From: Lepidurus packardi
Lineage: Eukaryota; Arthropoda; Branchiopoda; Notostraca; Triopsidae
Direction of reading: 5' to 3'
DNA length: 64,000 nucleotides
NCBI GenBank assembly: GCA_023053545.1
Contig: JAKZAN010000004.1
Location: forward strand, 6,572,001 to 6,636,000
In this document: positions 26,201 to 39,024 of the stretch, piece by piece
How positions within the stretch are numbered: position 1 is the stretch's first letter
Layout: every line of letters begins with the position of its first letter
Notes under the pieces: model-generated
Told to the model about the DNA's origin: nothing
The model's database searches: none
Seen by the model: only the letters and a program-made list of their open reading frames with translations
Made by a program: the position numbers and the translations under genes

Positions 26201-28765
26201 GAAATGTGTTTGAGAATCTGGCGTAGCGTAGCAAATGGCAATCCAAACACGAAGTTAGGCATGGGAAAAAGGGGTTATTTAGTAGGGCATATCACGGATG
26301 TTACGGTGTTTGGAAAAGATTCTAGACTGTTGGTGTTGGAGTAAGTTCATCGAGTTCGTTCAAGAAAAACGAAGGGTTCGGAGAATGTAGAACAAGTAGT
26401 CCCGCTTAGTGAACGAAAATCCTGGGGCAACCGGCTTTTTAATTTGAATGAAGACAAGGTGGCAGGGGGTAAGAGAGGAGGAGGAGGAGAAGGGAAAACG
26501 CTAAAGGTTTGGGTAAACCTCCTTAACCACCTTTTCCACCTCCTAATTTTCAAGAATGTCCATTCAGGAAAGAGAGGGCCCGTGCTAAATATACAGGTGA
26601 CTTCATAGCTCGCAGGAGCCCCAGGTAAAGTTCCTGTGCACACTCCGAATTTCCCCCCAAAAGACTATAAAAAACCGCAATCCTACGAGATTTCTTATCA
26701 GATGAAAAAGCCAGCAGCAGTATTACCATTTTGAAGTCACTGTATCCATAGCGTAAAAAAAATCCACCCCAAAGAAGAGGGAAAAAAACAGACAAACATT
26801 CCAAGTCCGGGACTCGTGGCCGTACTAGGATTTATTAGTCCACTTGCAGGTTTTTAATGACAAAAGCACGCGTGGCGACAATTTCTAATTAGAAAAGCAG
26901 ACTTGCATTTTGAAAAACCATGCTCATAGAAAAGCTTGCCCGACGGCACTCGAGGAACTTTTTTGGAGCTTGTTTTTCTTAAACAAGTGATACAACATAT
27001 TTGTGTAGTTCCATCGCATTCCAGTATCCTAGCCTTGGTGACTTATAAATGTATCTTATGCAAATCTAGCTTACCTATCTGGTAAAAGACAGCATAGGAC
27101 AAGCTCCAGCGAAAGAGAAAGACCATATGGATGTAAATGTGAAGTCAGGTTGGTTACCGTCGTGAGCCAGTAACCGGTTTGTGATCTTATGCGGGTTTGT
27201 GAAAAGGAAAAGTGTGCAACAATATACCTTTTTTCAACTTCTTTTGCGTTTACCCTAATGTAATGTTTTGATGAATGGACGTTACGTGGCTAACACATTC
27301 CTCCACGAACCTAATTTGTTTTTGTTTTTATTCTGCGGTACCTGAAATGCTAAAGAAGTTTTATTGGTTGTTTTCTTCAGTGGGTTTTAAAAACAAAAAC
27401 ACAGAAATATGTACACCTGATGGAGAACAATCTTTGTTGTGATTTCTGCCGCGAGGTATACTCATGAGGCTGTGTGAAATCATATAGGGTGTCGGATGAA
27501 GCGGATATGACATCAGTCTTTTCCAGCCGGAGTCCCGTAATCGTTTAAGTCATCACATTTGCATGTTTGAAAGCCTCCTCTTTCTTCCCAAGCTGTATTC
27601 CTAATGCTATTGTTGTTTATAGGCGAACTGGGATTCGGGCATTTGTAATTTAAGGACAGTGAAGGGACTTGTGGAAAATGACGGTTATTGCTGTAAGAGC
27701 GTAATGCGTTTCCTATTGGCCTGATGGCGATCTTTGGGAAATGAATTGATTGGTTTATAATTCCCATGTGTCGTGCCCGTTTAACAGACACGAAAATGAC
27801 GGTTGGGACTGTTCTTGTCAGAAATGGTGACGTTTCCTAATTATTATTAATATTATTTATGATTGTTTTGTATTTTTTTTTTGCAAAAAGCATTTCCAAT
27901 GTATTGGTCCAAACAATATGGTTATGGCAGGTTAGTTGGCACACTAATAATATTCTGAGAGTGCTGTTCGATGATAGGATTTTACAGAACAAGAGAATTT
28001 ACAGCCGAGGGCTTTGAAGGACAAGCAGTGTCAGTAATGTCTTGAATATTTCAAGAGATACGTCACCGTTGCATATAACGTTTGGGTATACCTGGCTTCA
28101 GCAAAGCCCTCCGACGAATTTTTGAATACAGCGGGCAAACTTCAAATCTAGGACATTGATTTGGGGAGACTTTCCCAAATGAATGCCAGCATTCTTGCCC
28201 ACCTGTTTCTGACTTTTTTTTCTACTTTTTATCTCCTTTTTGAAATTTTGTTCAAGGAAGATCAATCTGTTCGTGTTTCCATGCCCTTCCAATGTCCATG
28301 GCACGTTTTTTTTCTCTTTAATTGAGCAGAGCATTAAGTTGTAAGAGTCGTGGCACTTTGGTGAGGGACAAATCGTTCATTTTTGGGGGGCGAGATTTGG
28401 GTAAGGGAAAACGGAAATACCAAGAGAAGAATACAAAACTTCCAGCTTCTTAGCAACAATGAAAAAGAACGTAACGTCAACAGAGAAAACTGGAAGGGAA
28501 TCTTGGGGGGGAAATAGAACAAAAATGTGTCTTTGCACTTGGGGATAGCCTCATTTAACTTTTTCTTTTTAAACACTATAGTACAACCAAAATATTAGAT
28601 ACGATCCAAAAAGATAAAAAAAAAAACGTAGCAAAAAACGGTACAATCTTTGGGGAAGGGAGGACAAGTCCGGGAATAGTTCGGTTTTTACAGGACTCAG
28701 TTTCGCGGCGGCTCAAGCGTTTTCATTCTTGTCTCCGAGCGCCTTGGCAGCAGTCAACACTTCTT
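23267..28765. other. 5.5-kb stretch without recognised genes
   Basis: It lies between the 3' ends of the convergent UCH and KLF genes. All reading frames are short and unlike known proteins. Microsatellites, A/T runs and a TATATATATATATGA tract near 23577 are present. Untranslated 3' sequence of both neighbours is expected at the margins. Confidence 0.55.
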
Positions 28766-29305
28766 TTATTGTTGTTGCTGCTGCTGTTGTTTGCCGTTTT
28801 TTGGCTGATGACGTTTCATATGCAGAGCGAGGTGATCCGATCGCGCAAAGGACCGGTCGCATACTTTGCAGCGGAAAGGCTTGGCTCCGGTATGTTTCCG
28901 ATAATGCCGCGTGAGTTCGTCAGATCGGGCGAACCGCCACTGACATTCTGGCCAGTGACACCGGTACGGTTTCTCTCCTACACAAAATGAGAATGGAGGG
29001 AAAATAGACCATGATTAGCGAACGAGTCAGAAAACCGCGCGCGTACTGGAAAACTGACAATGGCAACAAACGTAGTCGTTTTATGAGCTTGCGGTTTGGG
29101 GATTTCAATGGAAATTTTGCCCTCGCGAAAAAGTTCTGTCGCTGACCGGAAATGGTTGTCCGGTATTGGGAGACTTTTCATACAGAAACAGAAAGAAGAG
29201 ACTAAAGGAACTTGAAGAGCAGAAGAAAAAGAGAGGGGTTCTTCCTGACCAGAGATTTCTGGTGCAAGAAACTGAAGATGGTTCAGAGGATAAAAGTGCA
29301 CTGGC

Positions 29306-29336
<31 letters not shown>

Positions 29337-32300
29337 GTTGAGTTGGACACAGGTTAGAACTGTGGCATTTATCAGGGTGCAATTCTCTTCTCTTTGCTCT
29401 GTCTTCTCTATCTTTCTATAGCTATTCAAGGACTTCCCGAAAGTACCCCCAAAATCTGAAGCTTTGGGGAGCATCTCCCGCTTTGCATCTCGCCCTAAAC
29501 CTTAACTGTCCTCTAGTTTCTCTTGTCTTTCGAGGATCTCGCAGGGTTTTTCCGTAGAGTCACTTTGTTTCTAGCCATACTATAATACGGCCCAGAACCC
29601 GAACCAAAACAAAAAAACGACGTTCAGAGTTTACCCTAAAACCCATTTCTAATCTCGCAAGCATAACTATTTTACCTGTATGGATTCGTTGGTGGGCCTT
29701 CAGATGGGAACTCTTGGTGTAGACTTTGCTGCAACCTGTAAAGGCATAAGATAGATCAGTTTGACTGTGAAATTCCTTCAGAAATTACGCACGTTCTAAA
29801 GCTCAAGGTAAATTATTGAGGTTGTTCTACACTTCTAATATGGAAAATTTACACCAAAAAGAATGCGAGTTCCGAATTTGCTAACTTCACGGCATTTAAA
29901 AGACATGCATAGAATATTTGAATAAAAGGTTCAATATCCTTTTACCTGGGAAATCACAATGGTGGATACGGCGTTTTTCCAACTCGGGATTGTTACGTCG
30001 ATTGTACTTGACAGAAGACACCGGGGATGTATTGGAGACTGAGTTGGTTGCCAAAATTGCATTGTCATATGAGTCATTAAGTTCGGAGTTGATACTGGTG
30101 GACGTGGTCTTGGCATTGTTGCCAGCCGTTGCCGTATACGGTGGCGGGGGAGTCCGCCTTGGTAGGTGGAAAGTGTCGGGTGATCCTGGATCCGAGCTGG
30201 GCGGCGTTGGGGGTAGATAGCTGCCTCGGTTCATAACCAAATTGGCTGTATTGTTGGCCTTAGTGCCCCCGGAGTATTGCGAGAGAGGAGTGGAATTATT
30301 ACTATTGTTGGAATTATTATTATAGTGAGAAGACACAATGAGGGAATGGGAGGGAGGCGGGGACGATAATGCGTGGGCAAAGTGGAGACTTGAATCTACC
30401 GAATCGAGGTCCAAAAAGTCATCCAGAAGAGGCTCACTTTTAATGAGTGACAAGCGAGTGCAGGAAGGAATCTCTGCTGATAGCATATCAGCATTGTCAG
30501 GGTCTAATTTTCGTAAGCTAGAGGCAATATCTTCCCATACTTTGCCTTCGATGACGGGTTGAGGTTTGACAAAGACTTCGTCGTCGGACGAAGAGGAGGC
30601 TTTGAACGAAACCGTAGAGACGAAAGACATACTGGTAGAATTACTGCTGGAAGTTATGGTACGGAACCCTGCACTCGTACTGCCGCTACCCATCGGATTC
30701 CGGCTAAGGCAAGGATGGTTACTGCTATTGCTAAAGAGGAGTCTGGCGTCAAGTGATTCTTCAAAAAACTCGTCAATTTGCGAAGCTGATTCTCGGCGAG
30801 GTTTTACATCCGACTCGTCGTCCAGGATCAGCTCCATCATCTCAACCGGGTTGCTAGGCCGGCTATTCCATTCCAACTTGCATAAGTAGGCGTCCAGGTC
30901 GGATTGGACCTGTTTTTGTAGAAGTTGGGGAAGAAAAACAAGAACGTTTTATTAGTTTTACACACTTTGGAAACTTTACTGTGTGGTAAAATCTTTTTGG
31001 GGTACCAAAAAAGGAGAATCCCAACTTAACTAGAGTTGGGACGATCTAACACGAACCGAGAATGTGTGCCATAAATTCCCCAAACAGCAACCAGCACCCC
31101 CACTAAGAAACGGGGTTTATGGCGTTACAAGTGCTGTAAGCATTGGCCCTTTCAAGGGTAGTTGGGGTGCAAACGAAGTTATGGCAGCAATACTTGACAC
31201 CAGCCAAAAAGCCACCATAACCATACCTTATAGAGCACCCAAAGTATCAGCCGTTGATCTTTATCTTCGGACTCATGGCCAGCGTGACCCTTCGGGTGGT
31301 ATTGTTGAAAGTTTTTCTATGATGTTGTCGAGCAACAATACGCGTGTCCAAGGCAGGAAGTGCTGTCCATTAAACACGGTTCCTTTACAAGATCCTTGAC
31401 GCGCACGAGGGTGCCTAACAATGCCCCTTCATAGCTACTTTGAGATTTTGCCGAGAGAATAACGTGCGTATCTCTTCAGTGGGGTTATTTAAGGCGAATA
31501 TTACCGGCCCAATCATTTCAAAAACGTCCCAGGACCAAAAATATGTGATATGATTAGAGTTCTAAAGACGTGAACTTCCGGTATGCCTGGGCATGGGACA
31601 CAGTCCATGTCCCCCATCTTGAAGTATGGTTTGCGTTAGGGAATGGGGCATGAGGTCACATTGTTGGAACACGGGTAGGGTGCAAAAGGTCGACGAGGGT
31701 TAGTTTATCTGTTCTGGTGTATATATATGTGTGTGTGTGTGTCTGTGTATATTACTCTCGAGAAGTCAGGCTGAACCCCCTCCTTGGGAAGGGTGAAAAA
31801 GGCTCACTCCATAGAATGTCTTGATTTGCAGCGAAACGACGGAGAGAAAAGGGAGGGCGAGCTAATGGAGTGTCAATTGGAACAGAACAAACTAACAAAT
31901 CCGAGACCTGAAACATTTCCGTCAATGCCAGCGCACTAATTTACAGGCTTGAGAATAATTGGCGGAACATTTTTCCAGAGAAAATTGTCTGCCTCTCTTT
32001 ACAAAACTATCTTTCATAAGAATTGGGTTCTTGCTTGTCCCCTTATCGAAGCTTGTCCCGACTTTATCGTATTTGCACTGATAAGAATATTGTAGCAAAC
32101 AAGTGAGAGGGAAACTCAATATAAAATACGCAGTTTTGGTTGGCAAAGCGTTCACTGAATTGAATTTAACTTTTGTACTGGATTAGTACATGCCCAAAGT
32201 TGAAACTTGTTAATGAAAGAAAGCATCCGCGTTTTTCATTTTTAATGTTTAGCTTATGTTTCGTTAACCCCCCAAAAATATGAATAAAATAAAAAAGCTG

Positions 32301-33734
32301 GGTTCCTGGGACCCAAGTAATCGGATCTCCATGCAAAGCAACAGCTGAAGCGGACGGCAGAAAGGGATAGCTTTTTTGGTTAATTTTTTTTCTCCTCCAT
32401 TTTATCTGTAATGAAAAATTAACAGTCAAGAGTCTTTATATCCATGCATGGGAACTTATTTTTGACATTCCGACGACATGTGCATAGCTTTTGAGCTTTA
32501 TAAGGTTGTGCGTAAGCTTACTTTCTTTAGCTTGCTGAAGACTTAGGAAAACGAAGACAAAACTGGAACTAACTGGCAATTTTATCGTTAATTTCCTCAT
32601 AAAAGCTAAGTATTCTGATAAAATCTACCCATTATCAGTTTTACGGGGTTAATCGCATAAAACCCATGGCGCTGTTCTTTCATAATTTTATAATCCTCCA
32701 TTCATAGAAATGGAAAACTGGAAAAACAAACCGCGATAAGCGAGACCAAGTGGGGTCTGGTTTTCAGCGATGGCAAACATCGTGAAGCCTTTGGAAGGGA
32801 ATTCAAAAGACTAATTAGTTTCAAATACGGGAAAAATTCAATTAGGTATTTGAGCCGGGGCTTCAAGCGGTTCGCTTCGTTGCAGCTGGTCTTCATGACT
32901 AACCATTTCCGCTCTCGACACCCTCGTTAGCCCAATTAGCGTGCACAACTTATTTTTTGGCGGGAAGAGCCGGCCATTTTCAAAAGGTTTCAAACACACT
33001 AATGTTCGAAATGGGTTATTCTACACCTTATTTCTTCCCCCCAAATAATCCCTTAGCTCTTGCTGTGTTGTATCATATATGCTCGACCCCTTCGCGTGTT
33101 CCATAGAAAAGCCTAAGCTACGAACGTTAGCTATTTGTTAAAAGAGAAGCTAGTACAAGCTGTGGACCTATCCAAGGGCCTCAATGTTCTTCATTAAAGC
33201 ATCCTGACGTCATTCGCACCCTCTTCAGAATCCTTCCGAGTTTGTGGCCTCGTAGAATCCTTTTCGCCCCTCGCAAAGTTGTTCAGTTAGGATGCTCGCT
33301 CTAATTGGAAACACACACATGCTATGTATGCATGACGCGTACGGGCGAGAATGGAATGCAAAAGACAAGTCCGGGAGGAGAATCTGGCCTTCTGGCCTGT
33401 TCTAGTAGTGCTCTTTCTGTGTTTATAGCACGTAATTTCTTATTTATTTTTTTACCTGTTGAGCTGGATTCCCAGCCATGATTGAATTGGAGGTTGATAA
33501 GGAATGGTTGTATCCGGAGTGGTTCCAAGTGTCGTTAAATCTTCCTAGTTGCAGTTTGGTTGTCAGCAAACAATCAGGCACAATTTGATCTTCTTGGTCT
33601 TCATCAAACACGCTGTCACTAACACTACAGTATTTTTCATTGACATTGGATGACACAAAGCCTCCACGCAGTGAGTACGAGTTGGAGGAAGGACACAGCG
33701 GCGACGTTAAACGTGTAGTACGATTCAGTTCCAT
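28766..33734 (-). CDS. Krüppel-like transcription factor (KLF6/7, luna-like)
   Basis: Nuclear sequence-specific transcription factor of the Sp/KLF family, binding GC/CACCC boxes. Exons on the minus strand: 33456-33734, 29946-30909, 29676-29735 and 28766-28977, giving 504 residues with agreeing phases. Three C-terminal C2H2 fingers are encoded across three exons: finger 1 (HHCDFPGC then [18 protein letters not shown]), finger 2 ([21 protein letters not shown]) and finger 3 ([23 protein letters not shown]). The spacing and linkers are those of KLFs, and a short tail ends in Gln7. The N-terminal part has [14 protein letters not shown], similar to the KLF6/7 N-terminal region, then Ser-, Asn- and Pro-rich segments and an acidic [15 protein letters not shown] patch likely to activate transcription. 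Assignment to KLF is firm; the KLF6/7 subgroup is inference. Confidence 0.92.
29308..29336 (+). repeat. C29 homopolymer inside a KLF intron
   Basis: A run of about 29 C lies in the intron between the KLF exons ending at 29676 and starting at 28977. On the transcribed strand it is a G run, which could fold as a G-rich structure in the pre-mRNA. Its length is probably polymorphic. Confidence 0.9.
30910..33455 (-). other. First intron of the KLF gene
   Basis: A 2.5-kb intron bounded by a GT donor after codon Gln93 and an AG acceptor before Val-Gln-Ser-Asp. It contains no recognised gene. A short (TG)n tract lies near 31730. Confidence 0.8.
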
Positions 33735-35571
33735 CGTGGGATGATGGCTTAAGCAACCATCACCATCACTACTCTCTCCCCTGCCAAAAACTGCGAGAGG
33801 CCAAAGGTCATCAAACGCTATATATGTGCACTTTCCCAGAAGTGAGCCGCAAGACGCTAGGTTAAAGGTTCTTCGGAGTCGCTAAGGCACTTTTAAAGGA
33901 TGGAGGGCAAAAGAAAAATCCGTTTGCCTTAATACTCCTGGTAAAATAAAAATTAAAAAATGATTAAGTCATTAGTTTGCACCGGCTAAAAGGGCATTAA
34001 ATAAAAATGTCACTCTGATAATCTTGGTTTCGGAAGATGTTGGTTCTTGATTAGGTAATTCGCACCTGAAGTGGGGTTTCGGGCCCCCGATAAGGATAAG
34101 TACAAAAGAACGTAGCTTTATCTCGAGCTCCAGTAAGTACGGCGCGAATAATAATACAAAAATAAAACCGACCATATGACGTTGGAATGGCACAATTATA
34201 GTTCACAGAACTCACCTGTTGCGTTGGATTTGAACCTGCGACGGTTCCTTGGATTATAATTCTTGGGAGGAGAAACTCACAAATGTTTGCGTTTCGCGTC
34301 TTCTCTTGGGGAGGACGTTAATTCCCTGCTATCTATGAAAGGAGACTCCTTGTCTTCTTCTGTGTGAGCTCAACCACTTGCTTGCATCAACTAAAATGCC
34401 TGGTCCGAATGTCGTAGCCCAAACATTGCTTGAATGCCGGGGCCGAGAGAAGGCAAAAGGAGCTGTCGAGAAGAAAACCGGTCATGATATGAGGCTAAGG
34501 GACGGCCCACTTGCCTGAAGCCCGCCAAACTCGCTTCTCCTAGTCATTGGTTGCCCATCTCTTCTCTCTTTCTCGCTCTCTTCAAGTCGACCGAGGACTA
34601 AAATGCATATAAAAGACTTGAGGGCTTATAGTATCTACCTGTCATGCGAAAGAAAACTAAAAAGCTTTTAGAATCTTAAAAGAAAATGAGGCGGGATTGC
34701 AAGAGGCGGCCAAGAAAGAGGTGGTTGTGGCGGGATGAAGGAGGGAATATAGTTTGGGTGGTACTAACTGGCAAGTATTAGAGCTCTCCAGAAATCAAAC
34801 AAGCTTTTCTGCCTTTATGGCTATGGCTTCGTATCTTTTTTCTGTTTTTCAACTCCCCAACTTCGCCTTCGCTTCTAGCTTAAGGTTCCTGGCGCTCATC
34901 TTATCGCTGTTTATGAATGAACTTTTGAAGGCGGCCAAGTCCAGTCCGCGGGATCTTGCTGGGGGAAGCCAAGAGTGTTATGGACCGGCTCATAACCACA
35001 ACAAGACATCGGTCTGGGTTTAGGTTTTGCGACTTATCTACTTGGCTGGTCCCTTTTCTGCCCATGAATGAGCCCACGGCGGCGGTATGTGAATGGAAAA
35101 GTGGCACAAACATATGGATCTTGGAGGCGTCAAATAAAACTGAAGCGGATCTTTTTCCTTGGCCTTTTTTAGGCGTGAGGCTTTTAAACGTACGGAGAAA
35201 AGTAAATAATATGTTTTGGCCCGAGTGTTTTATATTATAGGCAGTAATACATTTGTTATTTTAAGGAGTATTCTGTCTCGCGAATCTGCTCATGGATGCA
35301 AGGAGGTTAAATCTGGAAGGAAATGACGGTACAGCGACCAGAGGATCAGAGCGCGGTATGTGCGAAGAACAGCCTCCGTGCCTAAGTGATCTGCCATAGC
35401 TTCTCTGGGCTTTGTAGCTTAGAAGTCGCGCGGTGATTTAACATTTCGGGATGGATTGGTAAAGAAGCGCCATCTGTCGAAGTGCTTTTTACATGGCGAA
35501 GCTCGTCACTTTTTAGGTGGCAGGCGACTACCTAGATGAAGCTGGTGGCTTCAACATACAAAGAATACATG
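33735..35571. other. KLF upstream region up to the mobile element
   Basis: About 1.8 kb lies between the KLF start codon and the left edge of the large element. No coding exon was recognised. Purine- and pyrimidine-rich tracts occur near 34560-34590 and 34660-34750. The KLF promoter and 5' untranslated exons are expected here. Confidence 0.5.
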
Positions 35572-35575
35572 CAAC
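35572..35575 (+). other. Left target-site duplication CAAC
   Basis: CAAC directly precedes the left terminal repeat and is repeated directly after the right one (48407-48410). A 4-bp duplication fits an integrase-type transposase. Confidence 0.75.
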
Positions 35576-35590
35576 TGTTGCGACCCAAGT
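35576..35590 (+). repeat. Left terminal inverted repeat
   Basis: TGTTGCGACCCAAGT, an exact inverted match to 48392-48406. Imperfect palindromes with CCCGAGTTCGAGCTCGGG and CCCAAGTTCGTACTTGGG follow within the next 60 bases. Confidence 0.8.
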
Positions 35591-36429
35591 TCGATATCTG
35601 CCCGAGTTCGAGCTCGGGCAGCCCAAGTTCGTACTTGGGTAGACACTGAACTTGGGACGCGAGGCATCTGCCCAAGTTCGATGCTTAAAAGTATGAACTT
35701 TATATTTGACGTGACACATTTTGCAGAGGCGTGGCATTTTCCAAAAGAAGGGTGTAGCTTTCGGTGTGACTTTATCTACTTGCAAACATGATCCGTTGGA
35801 GTCGCTCTTAATTGTATTTTCTCTCCAGTATAAAGCTTATTAAAATTGTTATTCTTTCTTATTCAACCCGTGAACAAAAATATAAACAAATGGTATCTCT
35901 TTTAACGGAAAAGATTTAGTGAACTTATGTGAAGTTACTTAACTTAGACAGACACAGATTCATTTTAAATGTATTTTGTATTTATATATTTCATAGAAAT
36001 CGAAGGATGCTTAAAACTTCTCATTCGACATCCAAACATAGACCTTCGTTGTGTCAAATCTCCTACTTTCTATTCAAGTTTGTACTTGTGAATGTAACCC
36101 TTTCTTAGTGATTACACCGTTGCGTTTCATGTATTGTTCATGCAGTTAAAATAGTGAATAAAGTGTTAATAAACTTTTTTGTTGTTGTTAAGAAAAGGAG
36201 ACCGCGTTGCTCGGTCTCTTTGTATTCGCGTATTAAATAAAATCGATACATATGATAGAATAATAAACTTGATGAAATTAATTAACTGGTTTCTTTTTGT
36301 TCTGAAAATGCGATGGAAAAAGTGCTCTCTCTACATAATACTGAACTTGAGCTACCCAGCATAAGTTCGAACTATTGGGTAAACATATAGCTCAAGAATT
36401 CCCCATAAGCGTCATGTTTTGAGAGAGTT

Positions 36430-37400
36430 TTTATAAGATTTAATAGCACACTTAACCTGTTGATGTAATAAATTAAGTGGTTTATCTTTGTGCTGTGAAC
36501 ATGCTATGAGAAGGGGCTTTTTCTACACAATACCGAACTCGGGTTCCCAAAAGTTAGAACTCTATCGGTAATAGCCCTATATTGTTCAAGAATTGAGACA
36601 ATATTGTAAAATTTGATTGAATAAAAATCTTGCTTATGATTTTGAAAAGTTTGAGAGACCTTTCGTAAAATTGTATAAAATAATAAGCTTGTTGATGTAA
36701 TAAATTAAGTGGTTTCTCTTTTTGTCGTGAACTAGCTGTGAATAGTCCTTTCTCTACGCAATACTGAACTTGGGCTCCCCAAGTTCGAACTCGGGTAACC
36801 CGAGTTCGAACTCGGGGAGCCCAAGTTCAAGAAATCCCCATAAGCGTCCTATTTTGAGAGAGTTTTTATAAGATTTAATAGCACACTTAACCTGTTGATG
36901 TAATAAATTAAGTGGTTTATCTTTTTGTCGTGAACTAGCTGTGAATAGTCCTTTCTCTACGCAATACTGAACTTGGGCTCCCCAAGTTCGAACTCGGGTA
37001 ACCCGAGTTCGAACTCGGGGAGCCCAAGTTCAAGAAATCCCCATAAGCGTCCTATTTTGAGAGAGTTTTTGTAAGATTTAATAGCACACTTAACCTGTTG
37101 ATGTAATAAACTAAGTGGTTTATCTTTTTGTCGTGAACTAGCTGTGAATAGTCCTTTCTCTACGCAATACTGAACTTGGGCTCCCCAAGTTCGAACTCGG
37201 GTAACCCGAGTTCGAACTCGGGGAGCCCAAGTTCAAGAAATCCCCATAAGCGTCCTATTTTGAGAGAGTTTTTATAAGATTTAATAGCACACTTAACCTG
37301 TTGATGTAATAAATTAAGTGGTTTATCTTTGTGCTGTGAACATGCTATGAGAAAGGGCTTTTTCTACACAATACCGAACTCAGGTTCCCAACTTTGAACT
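36430..37400 (+). repeat. 203-bp tandem units with TTCGAA palindromes, left array
   Basis: The landmark CTTAACCTGTTGATG recurs at about 36447, 36887, 37090 and 37293, with a variant at about 36690; the central copies are spaced exactly 203 bases. Each full unit carries a near-perfect 60-base palindrome centred on GGGTAACCC, with an AGTTCGAACT motif on each side. Such structures could form hairpins or serve as paired protein-binding sites. Confidence 0.9.
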
Positions 37401-37756
37401 CTATCGGTTGCCCTATGTTCAAGAATTGCCTGCAAATGTCTTTTTTTAATATAATGGTGCAATATATACCAAATGTGTGTATATTTTCAAAAGTTTGGTT
37501 CACTCGGGTATGTTCACTAAATGGAATGCCTATATTTATTAAAATTTCATTTGAACTTATGTAGCAGACAAAGCAAATAAATGCTTAGCATCGAAATTGA
37601 AAATATAATATTCGTATATGTGATGTAAAGGGAAGGGAAGTTAAGGGGATTCGTAAATGTGAAGAGTGCGCAGTGCATTTAAGGACAAGGATTTCCCCTA
37701 TTGGTCGGAATATAACAATATAAGTACAGTCTATATATTCAATATAAGTACTTGGG

Positions 37757-38263
37757 ATGACCGTATTCCACTTCTCATTTTACTGTGGTCTTACTAAGAG
37801 CGCGAAGCTTGTTTACCATGGAAGGTATATCCTCCCATCTCCTGTGAAGGCGTTTGCTACCAATTTCGTTTTTTCTTTTCTTACAGGAAAATGCAATTTA
37901 ATTGATAATTGTGAAGAGTGTCTTGGTGATGGCGACTGTGCCTTCATGGTTGGACCCAACGACGGGGACATCGTCTGTTTCAACGAAGATACGGGGCACC
38001 CGCTGGCACCCTACTATGCTCGTATTGAGCATTGCGGTAGTAATACATTTTCTTTTAATAGAATATGCTAAATTCGATTCTTTAGATGAAAGTACCTACA
38101 TTCGAGTGGCTACAAGCCTCGTCGTTCTTGCAGTTTGTGTAATTTGCGTACTTGGAGTTATGGTTTACTGGTACGCTCTGAAATGCTTTAATTACAAAAC
38201 TTTATCCTAATGATTTGTCGTTATAGTAAACGACGGCGTAATCGACGGAATGAAATAGTATAG
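37757..38263 (+). CDS. Small PSI-like Cys-rich single-pass membrane protein (left copy)
   Basis: Exons 37757(or later)-38036, 38086-38170 and 38227-38263, with agreeing phases. The core has a CNLIDNCEECLGDGDCAFM pattern typical of small PSI or PTTG1IP-like cysteine modules, then CFNEDTGHPLAPYY and EHC. A transmembrane helix (VATSLVVLAVCVICVLGVMV) follows, and the last exon gives a strongly basic tail, CKRRRNRRNEIV. That layout (Cys module, membrane helix, Arg-rich cytoplasmic tail) resembles PTTG1IP, but the tail is much shorter. If the second intron is not removed, the protein ends in YWYALKCFNYKTLS instead. The start is uncertain: either ATG 37757, or ATG 37818 with a 7-base first exon. An identical copy lies in the right arm. 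Its function in the transposon is unknown. Confidence 0.55.
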
Positions 38264-39024
38264 GAAAATTACTCATGCTTTTGATCCTCTTCATGCTTTT
38301 GTGTTTCCGGTTTTTGTAATCCAGTTTACGATTTGTAGTTTAATCGGACATTGTATGCTTTTGATTTTTTCAATGGTTTTTATTGTGCTTTTATCATATT
38401 TTGTGATTTTTCTCAATTTTTATGTCTAAAAACTTTGAATACATAAGTTAACCTTGTTTTCATCTATCTTGTCTGTTCGGTGAAATGTTTTAACAATTTA
38501 CGCAGCTCCTTTTCCGAAATAAATTTTCCGTTTATTTACTCTTTTCGTTACCTCCTGACAACACAAATTTTACACGTTTTCCGAAGGTTTTGCCTTCGAA
38601 AGGCTTGGAAAGATACGGTCCGAAAGGGTTGGAAAGCAATGCTATATCGGTTCTTCCGTCCCCCAGCAACCATCGTCGCATCCCAGCACTCAACCATCGT
38701 CGTTCTGATTTGAGGTCACACAGTGCAAACATTGTCGGCTTTTCAAAATTTAGCTTTCGTCGCTGTTTCCACAAGTTCTTTTAAAATTGCGAGCGAAATG
38801 CGATTTCGCTCGCCAATTTTGAAGACCGATTTTTAGCTCTGGGCGCAAGTACAGCTCGTCTGACCTGCTGCATGTGTGCTTCGGTTGTGTTGTGTTGAGT
38901 GTTGCTCTTGCCTCTATATTAATGTGATAGTGAGATTAAACTTGTCTTTAAGTTGTTGTCCTTTCTTTTTTAGTTATCATGTTGCTTGCAGTTTGCTAAT
39001 TCTGCTCCTTACATTAAGTTTAAA

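Larger units (their letters stand above)
36320..38778 (+). repeat. Left long inverted arm
   Basis: The section 36898-38778 mirrors 43774-45654 without any indel (each pair of mirrored coordinates sums to 82552). Identity looks close to 100 percent: I noticed a single substitution near 37070. Outside 36898 the arms differ by one 203-bp unit and then diverge gradually. The arm holds the 203-bp array and a PSI-like membrane-protein gene. Its inner edge lies about 250 bases before the transposase start. Confidence 0.93.

Noticed and set aside
29166-29474. Poly-Pro and poly-Gly frames around 29.3 kb
   Set aside because: They are translations of the C29 homopolymer within a KLF intron.
36430-37400. 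The regularly spaced 203-bp units considered as a CRISPR-like array
   Set aside because: The genome is eukaryotic, the units are fully repetitive without unique spacers, and the palindromes belong to transposon arms.
38480-38784. Frames repeated in both arms near the inner edge (38480-38784 and 43769-44072)
   Set aside because: They repeat only because the arms are inverted copies; they have no domain or codon-like pattern and overlap each other on both strands.
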